Source: Streptomyces venezuelae (GTDB lineage Bacteria > Actinomycetota > Actinomycetes > Streptomycetales > Streptomycetaceae). Taken from it: a DNA stretch of 64,000 nt. Shown in pieces: positions 42,078 through 50,097 of this stretch. The stretch's first letter is position 1, and every line of letters starts with the position of its first letter. The notes beneath the pieces are model-generated. The model saw only the letters and a list, made by a program, of their open reading frames with translations, was not told the origin of the DNA and did not search any database. The DNA lies in assembly GCF_008642335.1 (NCBI RefSeq), contig NZ_CP029191.1:4402001-4466000 (forward strand), given 5' to 3'. The translations under genes were made by a program, and so were the position numbers.

Positions 42078-42137
42078 CTCGTAATGCGTAGGTCTCGGGT
42101 TCGAATCCCGAAGGCGGCTCATCTGGAACCCCAGGTC
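42078..42137 (+). repeat. Right attachment repeat of the AICE
   Basis: Sixty bases identical to 26957-27016. It carries only the 3' half of the tRNA, so it is not a functional tRNA gene. Chromosomal DNA resumes directly after it. Confidence 0.93.
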
Positions 42138-42159
42138 GGATTCACTCTGACCTGGGGTT
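42127..42159 (+). terminator. Second copy of the tRNA-Thr terminator
   Basis: AACCCCAGGTC...GACCTGGGGTT stem with a few changes relative to 27006-27040. In the uninserted chromosome this copy would terminate tRNA-Thr. Confidence 0.7.
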
Positions 42160-42182
42160 CTTTGCGTTCGGGGTCGGGGGCG

Positions 42183-43103
42183 TCAGAGGGCCGGTTGCGG
42201 CTCCGGGACTGGCGGGGTCGGAGCCGTGCGGGAGAACGTTGTGTGGCAGTGGTGGAGCAGTTGGCGTAGGGCCGGGTTGTCCGTGGTGGACCAGGACAGG
42301 GAGAGGACCGGCTCGGTGGGGATGTCCGTGATGGGGCGGGTCGTCAGGTGGGGGCGGTGCTGGGACACCAGGGAGTCGGAGAGGATCGCCACTCCGAGGC
42401 CGCGGATCGCGAGGTCCGCGATCGCGCTCGGGGCGCCGGCCTGGAACGCGATCTCCATATGGACTCCCGCCGCCGCGCACGCCTCGTCGAAGACCTTCCG
42501 CACTCCGGTGCCCGTCGGGAGGCTCACCACCGAGTGCTGGGCCAGGTCCGCGAGGGTCACCTCGGGGTGGGCGCAGAGGGGGTGCGTGGCGGGCATCGCC
42601 GCGACCAGGGGTTCGCGGATGATCTCGTAGGTCTCCAGGGTCGGCGGGGGCGTGCCCGCGGTGCTGATCAGGGCCAGATCCGCGGTGCCCGCGCGCAGGC
42701 GTTCCATGAGGCGGTCGGAGGTGTCCTCGAGGAGGGTGATCTCCACGCCGGGGTGGTGGTGGTGGAACGCGGACAGCGCGTCGAAGAGCGGGGTGACCGT
42801 GCACGCCGTCACCATGCCGACCACGAGCCGACCGCGGATCAGGCCGTTCACCTCGTCCACCGCCTGCCGCACGGCGTCCACGGCGGCCAGCGCCGAGCGG
42901 GCGTGGCGCAGAGCGGCGCGGCCGGCCGGGGTGAGCCTCGTGCTGCGGCCCGAGCGGTCGAACAGGGACGTGCCGAGGTCGTGCTCCAACTGCCGGATCT
43001 GGGCGCTCACTCCGGACTGGCTGATGTGCACGCGCTCCGCTGCGCGCGTGAAGTTCTCCTCTTCGGCCACCGCCACGAAGTATTCGAGCTGCCTTAGTTC
43101 CAT
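42183..43103 (-). CDS. LysR-family transcriptional regulator A
   Basis: 306 residues: N-terminal winged helix (LRQLEYFVAVAEEENFTRAAERVHISQSGVSAQIRQLE) and a two-lobed inducer-binding domain (RLVVGMVTACTVTPLFDAL ... SVVSLPTGTG). Its N-terminus is strikingly similar to the LysR protein at 50098-51000. The ATG at 43103 is the family-typical start (MELRQLEYF). It lies 45 bp beyond the right end of the AICE, at the left border of the biosynthetic locus, divergent from the StrR-like regulator. Confidence 0.9.
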   Translation of the reverse strand: MELRQLEYFVAVAEEENFTRAAERVHISQSGVSAQIRQLEHDLGTSLFDRSGRSTRLTPAGRAALRHARSALAAVDAVRQAVDEVNGLIRGRLVVGMVTACTVTPLFDALSAFHHHHPGVEITLLEDTSDRLMERLRAGTADLALISTAGTPPPTLETYEIIREPLVAAMPATHPLCAHPEVTLADLAQHSVVSLPTGTGVRKVFDEACAAAGVHMEIAFQAGAPSAIADLAIRGLGVAILSDSLVSQHRPHLTTRPITDIPTEPVLSLSWSTTDNPALRQLLHHCHTTFSRTAPTPPVPEPQPAL

Positions 43104-43445
43104 GGCTCTGAATTCTAGTAAGGCGTGCAGTTAGGTGTGTTGCTTCTGGTTGAATTCCGGTTGAGGGGGCGTCGAGCGTCTGTCCAGTGGCGTCTTGTCA
43201 AGCTCTTTGTGGGATTTGGCTTGATTGTGTGTGAGTCTGGCGTGCGTGGTCGCTGTCACAGTGGCCCCTGGGGGTACCGGAGCGGTAATTTAAGTAAACA
43301 ACTATTCCCGGTTCCGGTGTCGTTGCGAGTTCCGTTTACGGATGGGAGCGGTGAGCGCGGTGAAGGGAATATTTGAATCCGCTTTGCGGGGGTGAGGATT
43401 TCCCCCGCGTGCGGGCGAACTCTGAACAGGGGGCGACGGGTTCAT
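43104..43445. promoter_or_regulatory. Divergent region between LysR A and the StrR-like regulator
   Basis: 342 bp with markedly lower GC in the first half. Possible LysR T-N11-A sites occur but are not unique. A hairpin GCGGGGG/CCCCCGC (43386-43408) lies 38 bp before the regulator start and may be an attenuator. A short open frame at 43125-43376 has no codon bias of a real gene. Confidence 0.45.
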
Positions 43446-44636
43446 ATGCATGCCAAAGAGAAGAAACCTTGGGAAATTCGACCGCATTCTCTGCCGGTCG
43501 AGCGGATAGCCGTCGATCTGTTGTGGTCGGCCGACTCGCCGCGGCTCGTGGGTGAGAACGCCGACCACATACGTGTTCTCGCCGAGGCCGGGTCGGATCT
43601 GCCGCCCATCCTCGTCCACCGGCCGACCATGCGCGTCATCGACGGGATGCACCGGCTGCGGGCCACCGTGCTGCGCGGCGAGCGAGAGATCGCCGTCCGG
43701 TTCCTCGACGGGTACGAGTCCGATGTCTTCGTCGTGGCCGTTCAGGCCAACACCACCCACGGACTGCCCCTGACCAGGGCCGACCGCAACGCCGCGGCGA
43801 CTCGGATCATCCAGTCCCACCCGCAGTGGTCCGACCGCATGATCGCCTCGTTCGCCGGGCTCTCGCCGAAGACGGTCGGGAGCATCCGGCGCCGGCTCGG
43901 CGACGATCTGCCCGCCGCGCCGGTGCGGATCGGGCGCGACGGACGGACGCGGCCCGTCGACAGCAGTGTGGCGCGGGCCGCGACCGGCGAGTTCATCCGG
44001 ACCCATCCCGACGCGACCCTGCGGCAGATCGCCGGGGCCGCCGGGGTCTCCCGTTCCACCGCGCGCGACGTACGTCGGAGGCTGGTGGAGGGGGAGGGCG
44101 AGGGCGAGGGGGAGAGGGTGGCGGTTGTGGCGGGGGTGCGGGGCGGGGGTCCGTACCGGCGACCCCAAAACGCGCCCGGCACGCCCGGCGCGCCCGACGC
44201 GTCCGATCTCTCCGTGGCCACCGCCCCCGCGAACCCGGCCGCCACCAACCCCGTCGCCGCATCCCTGTCCGTGTCCGCCCGGGTCGCGGCCGGTGCGGCC
44301 GATGCGGTCGACGCCGCCCATACGGTCGACACGGCCGTGTCGTCGGGAGCGCGGATGGCGACCACCGCGTCGGCGGCCGGCGCGTCCGCCGACGTCGGCA
44401 GCGCCGCCGAGCTCATCCCCATCCTGAAGCGGGACCCCTCCATCCGCTTCACCGATTCAGGGCGCCTGCTCCTGCGGCTCCTCGACGCGGCCACGCTGCC
44501 GCCGGACGAGTGGAGCCGGCTCATCGAGAGCGTGCCGGCCCACTGCGTCGACATGGTGGCGAACGTGGCGCGTGCCTGCGGAGAGGTCTGGCTCAACGTC
44601 GCGCAGGAGGTGGACGGCCGGGCCGCCCGGCGGTGA
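43446..44636 (+). CDS. StrR-type pathway-specific regulator (ParB-like domain plus HTH)
   Basis: 396 residues. The N-terminal ParB-like domain reads LPPILVHRPTMRVIDGMHRL, then HGLPLTRADRNAAATRII and HPQWSDRMIASFAGLSPKTV, the wording shared by StrR, NovG and related activators of antibiotic clusters. A second HTH (LRQIAGAAGVSRSTARDVRRR) follows at about 205. A long Ala/Pro-rich linker leads to a C-terminal helical domain (SGRLLLRLLDAATLPPDEWSRL). ATG 43446 is chosen over 43392 because the family motif begins shortly after it. Its likely target is the palindrome at 47932-47953. Confidence 0.82.
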   Translation: MHAKEKKPWEIRPHSLPVERIAVDLLWSADSPRLVGENADHIRVLAEAGSDLPPILVHRPTMRVIDGMHRLRATVLRGEREIAVRFLDGYESDVFVVAVQANTTHGLPLTRADRNAAATRIIQSHPQWSDRMIASFAGLSPKTVGSIRRRLGDDLPAAPVRIGRDGRTRPVDSSVARAATGEFIRTHPDATLRQIAGAAGVSRSTARDVRRRLVEGEGEGEGERVAVVAGVRGGGPYRRPQNAPGTPGAPDASDLSVATAPANPAATNPVAASLSVSARVAAGAADAVDAAHTVDTAVSSGARMATTASAAGASADVGSAAELIPILKRDPSIRFTDSGRLLLRLLDAATLPPDEWSRLIESVPAHCVDMVANVARACGEVWLNVAQEVDGRAARR

Positions 44637-44709
44637 CCACAGGCCTGCGGGGGCCCGGCGGTGACCTCGGACCTGCGGGGGCCCGGCGGTGACCACGGGC
44701 CTGCGGGGG
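44626..44709. repeat. Three tandem 28-bp units between convergent genes
   Basis: CCCGGCGGTGACC...CCTGCGGGGG repeated at 44626-44653, 44654-44681 and 44682-44709 with two or three differences. The first unit covers the last codons of the StrR-like gene and supplies its stop. The last unit ends 7 bp before the end of the LuxC-like gene. Confidence 0.85.
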
Positions 44710-44716
44710 CGTGGCG

Positions 44717-46162
44717 TCAGGTGCGTATCAGCGTCTTCGTGCGCATCAGGAAATCCGACAGGTAGCCGTCGTGCGGCAGCCCGGGGCGCATCCAGTGCGT
44801 CGGGTGGTCGCCGATGTACAGGTTCGCGATCGTCGGGTCGGCGAGGAGGCGGTCCAGCAAGGGCTCCTGGTGGGTCAGGGCCGTGAGGACGAGGGTGTCG
44901 CGGAGCGGGGACAGGCCGTCGTCCGCCGGGCGCCATGGCGCCACCCAGACGCAGGGGAAGGGGAGTTCCGCGCCGAGCTGCGGCGCGGTGGCGCGGTCGA
45001 GCTGGTGGACGGCGGGGCGCAGGACCGCGCTGCCGTCGCCCAGTTCGTCGGCGACCGTGTCCGCGCCCAGCCACGGCCGGGTCCCCTCGGCCCGGCGCCC
45101 CACGTACTCCGCGAGCGCCCGCGCGCCCGCCGCCGGCTGCACCGGAAGCACCGCCTCCGGGTGCTCCGGCGGCAGGCTCGGCAGCGCCGAGAACCGTTCC
45201 GTGAGCGCCTCGCACAGCGGCGTCGGGTCGCCCTCCACCAGGACGGCCGTCGCGTTGACGCAGCCCGTGCCGCCGCGTCCGGCGACGGAGTCCACGATCG
45301 TGTCGAGGTGGTCGTGCCAGTCCACGTCGGCCGTCAGGAGGATCTTGGAGCGGCCGGGGCCCTGGAGCAGGACGGTCGGGTCCGCGCCGTACTTGCGGAC
45401 CACGTCATCGCCGCCGTACACGAGACCGAGGTCGGCGCCCCGCAGGACCGCGTCGGCGCCCGCGTGGTCCGTGGGCAGCAGCGTGACCTCGTCGTTCCCG
45501 AACCCCGCGAGGCGCAGCGCCGAGACGAGCCGGTGCGGGGTGAACGGTTCGCGGCGCGAGGGGCGTACGGCGACGCGGAAGCCGAGCGCGAGGGCCTCCG
45601 GCCACAGGCTGTGGGTGCCCGGGTGGTTGCCCGCCGCGTGCACGGCGAAGACGTCGCCGCGCCGCGTGTGGGCGGCCCGGCCGCCCCTGACCTGCGGGTC
45701 GCGCCAGTCGGTGACCGCGCCCGCGGGCCGTGCCCGCGCGAGTCCCGTGCCGATGTCCCGGAGCCGTTCGGCGATGCGGTCGACCGCCGAGGCGACCTCC
45801 GTGAGCGGGACGCCGCCGACGCGGCTGACCAGGAGGCGGTACTCGGCCACGCCGAGCCCGGCGACGGTGCCCGTCGCGAACAGGTCGGCCGCGGTGGCGA
45901 TCCGGCGTACGCGCTCGTCCGGCGGAGCGGGTTCCGCGCGGCGCAGCGCCGAGTGGGTGCGGCTCACGAACGGTGGGGGTACGAGGCTCAGTTCGGCGGC
46001 GAGTGCGCCCGTCACGTCCGTGACCGGCTGGCGGTTCCTGGCGCGGAACTCGCCGCGCGGGCCCAGGGCGTCCAGCCGCAGAGGCTGCTGTACCGGCCCC
46101 TCCGAAGCGGAGACGGAGGGAGAGGCGGAGGCGGAGGCAGAGGCAGAGGTGGAGGCGGGCAT
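44717..46162 (-). CDS. LuxC-like acyl reductase (aldehyde dehydrogenase fold)
   Basis: 481 residues of the LuxC family, which reduce activated acyl groups to aldehydes with NADPH through an acyl-cysteine. The nucleophile is the Cys of GRGGTGCVNATAVLVEG (about residue 297); the cofactor-binding part is HAAGNHPGTHSLWPEALALG. The first 20 residues are a Ser/Ala repeat encoded by a low-complexity stretch and may be disordered. Start ATG 46162 overlaps the stop of the LuxE-like gene (TGATG), so activation and reduction enzymes are made together. Substrate unknown. Confidence 0.83.
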   Translation of the reverse strand: MPASTSASASASASPSVSASEGPVQQPLRLDALGPRGEFRARNRQPVTDVTGALAAELSLVPPPFVSRTHSALRRAEPAPPDERVRRIATAADLFATGTVAGLGVAEYRLLVSRVGGVPLTEVASAVDRIAERLRDIGTGLARARPAGAVTDWRDPQVRGGRAAHTRRGDVFAVHAAGNHPGTHSLWPEALALGFRVAVRPSRREPFTPHRLVSALRLAGFGNDEVTLLPTDHAGADAVLRGADLGLVYGGDDVVRKYGADPTVLLQGPGRSKILLTADVDWHDHLDTIVDSVAGRGGTGCVNATAVLVEGDPTPLCEALTERFSALPSLPPEHPEAVLPVQPAAGARALAEYVGRRAEGTRPWLGADTVADELGDGSAVLRPAVHQLDRATAPQLGAELPFPCVWVAPWRPADDGLSPLRDTLVLTALTHQEPLLDRLLADPTIANLYIGDHPTHWMRPGLPHDGYLSDFLMRTKTLIRT

Positions 46163-47271
46163 CAGTACACCCCCTCCACCACGTCCTCGTTCTCGAATCT
46201 GCCGACCGGCGCGATGTCCGCCACGGAGTCGCCGGGGCCGCCGTCGACCGGTTCGACACGCGTGGCGAGGTCGCGTTCGAGGTTGTTGGGGAGCAGGAAC
46301 GACTTGCTGACGTGGCTGGCCACGACCCGGCCGCGTTCCCCGTACGCCACGGGCCGCATCGTTTCCGGGTCGACGACGGAGAAGGTGACGTACGGGCTCA
46401 GCGTGTCGAAGACGCAGGGGTCGTCGTCGCCGAGGCCGGGGCGTTCGCCGGCGAAGCCGAGGATCATCGTGCTGCCGTAGTTCCCAGAGAAGACGGTGTC
46501 GGGGAAGATCTCCGTCCGGTACACCTGACGGGAGTCGGGGTCGAGCTGCGTGCCGCCCCAACGGATCGCTCTGACCTTGTCGTTGATGAGCTCGACGAGT
46601 TCGTCGCGGCGCGCGATGCGGTCCAGGATCGGCGGGGTGACGGTGAGGATGCCGATGTCCTGCGAGCGCAGTACGTCGGCGGCCTGGTCGACGACGTGCT
46701 CGGCGTAGTCGTCGGCCTCGCCGCCGCGGCCCCCGGAGATCAGCCGCTTCACCCAGCGCGGGTCGAGGTCGATGGTGAATCCGTGGCGGCCGTGCGTCGT
46801 TGCCGAACCCCGGAAGAACTCACCGACGATGTGCGGACCGCTGGGAACGATTCCCAGCCAGTTTGCGCCCCGCGGAAAGCCGTGGGCGTCCAGTTGCTCG
46901 CCGGTCCAGTGGAGCAGCCGGCGGCGCCAGTCGCCGTGCAGGACGACGCGTTTGGGTGCGCCGGTGGTGCCGCCGCTCTCGAACACGCCGCGTACGTCCG
47001 GGTTTTCGCCGTATCCGCGCGGGATCAGGTCCTCGGCGCGGACGGTGCGCAGTTCGGGGGCGACGTTGGGGAAACGTACGAGGTCGGCCACCGAGTTGAC
47101 GTCGGTCCGCGGGTCGAAGTCCAGGGACTTCGCGCGTTCCAGCCAGTAGGGCGAACCGGTGTCGGGGCCGAAGTGCCACTCCATCGCGGCCTTGATGTAT
47201 TCGTCCGGGTCGGGCCGGACGCCGGGCGGGAGGTCGAGGATGTCCCAGGTATTCGACGTATTCGACGTCAT
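46162..47271 (-). CDS. LuxE-like acyl-adenylate/acyl-protein synthetase
   Basis: 369 residues of the ANL-related LuxE family. The phosphate loop is FESGGTTGAPKRVVLHG (about residue 96), with GNYGSTMILG later as the adenylate motif. The large C-terminal cap of full acyl-CoA ligases is absent, as in LuxE. It would activate a carboxylic acid with ATP and pass it to the LuxC-like reductase. ATG 47271 has AAGGAAAG upstream and overlaps the end of the next gene upstream. Together the two genes encode a carboxylate-to-aldehyde step. Confidence 0.82.
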   Translation of the reverse strand: MTSNTSNTWDILDLPPGVRPDPDEYIKAAMEWHFGPDTGSPYWLERAKSLDFDPRTDVNSVADLVRFPNVAPELRTVRAEDLIPRGYGENPDVRGVFESGGTTGAPKRVVLHGDWRRRLLHWTGEQLDAHGFPRGANWLGIVPSGPHIVGEFFRGSATTHGRHGFTIDLDPRWVKRLISGGRGGEADDYAEHVVDQAADVLRSQDIGILTVTPPILDRIARRDELVELINDKVRAIRWGGTQLDPDSRQVYRTEIFPDTVFSGNYGSTMILGFAGERPGLGDDDPCVFDTLSPYVTFSVVDPETMRPVAYGERGRVVASHVSKSFLLPNNLERDLATRVEPVDGGPGDSVADIAPVGRFENEDVVEGVY

Positions 47272-47747
47272 GTTGTCGCTTTCCTTTCCGACGTGCCGCC
47301 CGGCGATTTCTCTCGTGAACCCGCTGACTCTCGTGTCTCTCTCGGCCCTCTCGGAATAACCGTCGCATTGGAACCGCCGCCTTTCCGCGGTGTCAACACC
47401 GTTCCGGCCGTCCCGTCGAACGCGGGGCCGAGCGCCTGCAGCGAGGCGAGATCGTGCAGCCCCTCCACCGTTCCTTCCGCTTCGAACGTGGCGCGTACGT
47501 CGGGGGCCCTGCCGATCAGGGCGAGGGCGGCGTTCGGCGGCAGCTCGTCGAGCGGCGGCCGCTCGTCCGTTTCCCAGAGCATCACCGCGCCCCACCGGTT
47601 CCGCTCGCGGTCCGCGAAGTAGATCTTCAGCCGCAGGCCGGGCACTTGGGTCCACCGTTCGAGGGTGTGGTCGCGCAGGTGCTCGCGCAGGGAGTCGATG
47701 GTCTGCGGCGTGCCGTCCAGGTGCCACCAGGCGACGTCCACCCTCAT
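47268..47747 (-). CDS. Small ABM/EthD-like protein with disordered tail
   Basis: 159 residues from ATG 47747 (MRVDVAWWHLDGT), where the folded part starts; another in-frame ATG at 47828 adds 27 low-complexity residues. The first 105 residues look like a ferredoxin-like alpha/beta barrel monomer (LRLKIYFADRERNRWGAVMLWE), as in cofactor-free monooxygenases and cyclases. The tail (RGPRETRESAGSREKSPGG) is charged and probably unstructured. The stop overlaps the LuxE-like start, so it belongs to that operon. Function unknown. Confidence 0.6.
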   Translation of the reverse strand: MRVDVAWWHLDGTPQTIDSLREHLRDHTLERWTQVPGLRLKIYFADRERNRWGAVMLWETDERPPLDELPPNAALALIGRAPDVRATFEAEGTVEGLHDLASLQALGPAFDGTAGTVLTPRKGGGSNATVIPRGPRETRESAGSREKSPGGTSERKATT

Positions 47748-48112
47748 GGCAGCGCTCGCATGACGTGACTGGTCGTGCGCGGTGAGTGACTGTGCATGAG
47801 TGCCTCCGTCTTCGGTGGGTTGTGACACAGGCTCTGAGGGCGGGAGGAACGCGGTGCGGGCGCGGGCCGAGAGGCGGTGGGGGCGGGAAGCCAGTGAGCG
47901 TACGGGGGACGCGGCTCCGTCGCCCGGGTGGCGACTGAGGAATTCCTCAGTCGGCGTCGTGCGCGGGGTCTCGCGGCAGTGGACCCGACGCGCCTTCGAC
48001 GCGAACCAGATCCATTGCTTCTAGCAACCAGAACCAAAGGGAGTTGGACTTGCCCGTTCCGCGCGACCAAGCTGGTCGGTGCTGGAAATCAGCTCTGAAC
48101 GAGAGGCCCCCT
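47748..48112. promoter_or_regulatory. Divergent promoter region of the biosynthetic locus
   Basis: 365 bp between the ABM-like/LuxE/LuxC operon and the NTF2-like/MFS operon. It contains the perfect palindrome at 47932-47953 and a shorter near-palindrome CGACCAAGCTGGTCG at 48064-48078. A GAGAGG site precedes the NTF2-like start. Confidence 0.6.
47932..47953. promoter_or_regulatory. Perfect 22-bp palindrome, candidate StrR-type operator
   Basis: Half-site CGACTGAGGAA followed by its exact complement. The outer six bases, CGACTG...CAGTCG, match the core of the binding consensus published for StrR-like activators, with ten rather than eleven bases between. It lies midway between divergent promoters, as expected for a pathway activator site. 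Confidence 0.6.
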
Positions 48113-48475
48113 GTGTCCGAATATGAGAAGGCATACAAGCCGGAAGACATTACGCGTCTGTTCGTGGAGCGCGCCAACAAGGGCGACGCGACCGGCGTCG
48201 CGGAGCTCTACGCGGAGGACGCGGTCGTCGCCTTCCCGCCCGGGCAGATCACGCAGGGGCGCGAGGCCATCCGCAAGCTGTGGGAGATGGCGATGACGCG
48301 CAACCCGAAGTTCGAGCCGGAGGAGCCCCTTCCGACTCTGATCAACGGTGACATCGCGCTCACGTCCACCCCGCCGAAGGACGGCACGGGCGCACGCGCC
48401 CAGGTCGTGCGCCGTCAGCCCGACGGTTCGTGGCTGCGCATTCTCGACCAGCCCGAGTTCATCCAGCCCAAGTAA
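48113..48475 (+). CDS. NTF2/SnoaL-like small protein
   Basis: 120 residues with the cone-shaped NTF2 fold: DITRLFVERANKGDATGVAEL, then YAEDAVVAFPPGQITQGREAI and KLWEMAM, closing with VVRRQPDGSWLRILDQPEF. Members act as cyclases, isomerases or accessory proteins in polyketide and other pathways, or bind small ligands. GTG 48113 is preceded by GAGAGG. It is the first gene on the right side of the palindrome and 30 bp before the exporter gene. Confidence 0.8.
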   Translation: MSEYEKAYKPEDITRLFVERANKGDATGVAELYAEDAVVAFPPGQITQGREAIRKLWEMAMTRNPKFEPEEPLPTLINGDIALTSTPPKDGTGARAQVVRRQPDGSWLRILDQPEFIQPK

Positions 48476-48505
48476 CCGAGTACCGCGTACCGGGGGAGAT
48501 CCGTC

Positions 48506-50065
48506 ATGGCCAAACGATGGTGGACGTTGGTGGTCGTCTGTGCGTCGACCTTCATGCTTCTGCTCGACGCCACCATCGTCACGGTTGTGCTGCCGCAGAT
48601 CCAGGACGGGCTCGACAGCAGCTTCGCCGACGCGCAGTGGGTGGTCGACGCCTACTCGCTCACCCTCGCCGCGATGCTCCTGGTCGGCGGCTCGCTGGCC
48701 GACCGGTTCGGCTACCGCAAGCTGTTCCTCGTCGGCCTCGCCGTCTTCACCGTCAGCTCGCTGTTCTGCGGCATCGCCTCCTCGCCACTCGTGCTGATCC
48801 TGTCGCGGGCCGCGCAGGGCATCGGCGGGTCCGTCATGTACGCCACCTCGCTGGCGCTGCTCGCACGGACCTTCGCGGGCAAGGAGCGGGGCGTCGCGTT
48901 CGGCGTCTGGGGTGCCGTGACGGGTCTCGCCTCCGGTCTCGGGCCGGTGTTCGGCGGGCTGATCGCCGCGCACATCAGCTGGCGCGGCATCTTCCTCATC
49001 AACATCCCCATCGGCATCCTCGCCATCCTGGTGACGCTGTGGAAGGTCGACGAGTCGCCGTCTCGGGGCAGGCTCAAGCTGGACTGGCCGGGCTTCGTCC
49101 TCTTCACCAGCGGTCTCGTCGCGCTGATCTACGGTCTGATCCGGGCCGGTGAGACCGAGTGGGGCAACACCGATGTCGTGATGTGGCTGGGCGGAGCCGC
49201 ACTCCTCCTGGTCACGTTCCTGATCGTGGAACTCCGCTCGGCGGAGCCGCTGTTCGACCTGTCGCTGTTCCGCACCCCGACGTTCGTGGGCGGCTCGATC
49301 GCCGCGTTCACCATGAACGGGTCGCTGTTCGCGATGCTCCTCTACCTGGTCCTCTACCTGCAGAACGGACTCGGCTACTCCGTCCTGGAGTCCAGCGTCC
49401 GGCTCCTCGTGATCAGCGTGTGCGCCCTCGTCGCGTCGACGGTCGCGGGCCGGATGAGCAGCAAACTGCCGGTGAAGTGGCTGATCGGACCCGGTCTCCT
49501 CCTCGTCGGCATCGGTCTGCTCCTCATGTCGGGGAACGACGCGTCGAGCGGCTGGACCCACCTCATCCCCGGCTTCGTCGTCGCCGGTGTCGGCAGCGGC
49601 ATCGTCAACCCGCCGCTCGCCTCGACCGCGGTCGGCGTCGTCACGCCGGACCGGTCGGGCACCGCGTCGGGCATCAACATCACCTTCCGGCAGGTCGGCA
49701 TGGCCGCCAGCATCCCGGTGCTCGGCTCGGTCTTCACGGCGTCCCTGCACGACGACGTCCTGCGGAACCTGTCGGGCATCCCGGAACTCGCGGGCAACGC
49801 CCCGGCGATCGCGGCCGCCGTCGAGCACGGCAACGTATCGGGTCTCGGCGAGAAGCTCCCGGCGTCCGCACGGGACCAGGTCGCCACCGCCCTGCACTCC
49901 GGTTACGCCGAGGCACTCAACGACCTGCTGATCATGACCGGTGTCCTCGCGCTGGCCGGCGCGGTCTTCGCCTTCTTCCTGATCCGCGCCAAGGACTTCC
50001 TGGCCGCCAAGCCGCCGCCGCAGGACAAGGGCGTCGAGGCGGGCGAGCCGCAGACCGTGAAGTGA
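48506..50065 (+). CDS. MFS drug exporter of the DHA2 (14-helix) family
   Basis: 519 residues. Motif A appears as GGSLADRFGYRKLFLVG and motif C region as GLASGLGPVFGGLIA; the first helix carries the DHA2 signature LDATIVTVVLPQI. About 14 membrane helices. GGGGGAGA lies before ATG 48506. Such proton-driven pumps commonly export the product of the neighbouring cluster and give self-resistance. The C-terminus is a short charged cytoplasmic tail. Confidence 0.9.
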   Translation: MAKRWWTLVVVCASTFMLLLDATIVTVVLPQIQDGLDSSFADAQWVVDAYSLTLAAMLLVGGSLADRFGYRKLFLVGLAVFTVSSLFCGIASSPLVLILSRAAQGIGGSVMYATSLALLARTFAGKERGVAFGVWGAVTGLASGLGPVFGGLIAAHISWRGIFLINIPIGILAILVTLWKVDESPSRGRLKLDWPGFVLFTSGLVALIYGLIRAGETEWGNTDVVMWLGGAALLLVTFLIVELRSAEPLFDLSLFRTPTFVGGSIAAFTMNGSLFAMLLYLVLYLQNGLGYSVLESSVRLLVISVCALVASTVAGRMSSKLPVKWLIGPGLLLVGIGLLLMSGNDASSGWTHLIPGFVVAGVGSGIVNPPLASTAVGVVTPDRSGTASGINITFRQVGMAASIPVLGSVFTASLHDDVLRNLSGIPELAGNAPAIAAAVEHGNVSGLGEKLPASARDQVATALHSGYAEALNDLLIMTGVLALAGAVFAFFLIRAKDFLAAKPPPQDKGVEAGEPQTVK

Positions 50066-50097
50066 CGCCACGTCAGGCCGCCGACGCAAGGGCGGGT

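Larger units (their letters stand above)
26957..42137. mobile_element. Actinomycete integrative and conjugative element (AICE) in tRNA-Thr
   Basis: About 15.1 kb between 60-bp direct repeats of the tRNA-Thr 3' end. Modules: integration/excision (int, xis), autonomous replication by a Prim-Pol plus ATPase pair, DNA transfer by an FtsK/TraB-like pump with small membrane proteins and a candidate clt, and control by a GntR protein. Cargo: a glycosyltransferase, a low-GC two-gene set, two cysteine-rich small proteins and a second GntR. All module genes look intact, so the element may be active. AICEs move as double-stranded DNA between mycelia and replicate after excision. Confidence 0.93.

Noticed and set aside
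42078..42137. Second tRNA-Thr gene
   Set aside because: Only the 3' half from the anticodon loop is present; it is the attachment repeat.
43125..43376. 83-codon open frame between LysR A and the StrR-like regulator
   Set aside because: Third-position GC is low and no ribosome site is present; the region is needed for two promoters.
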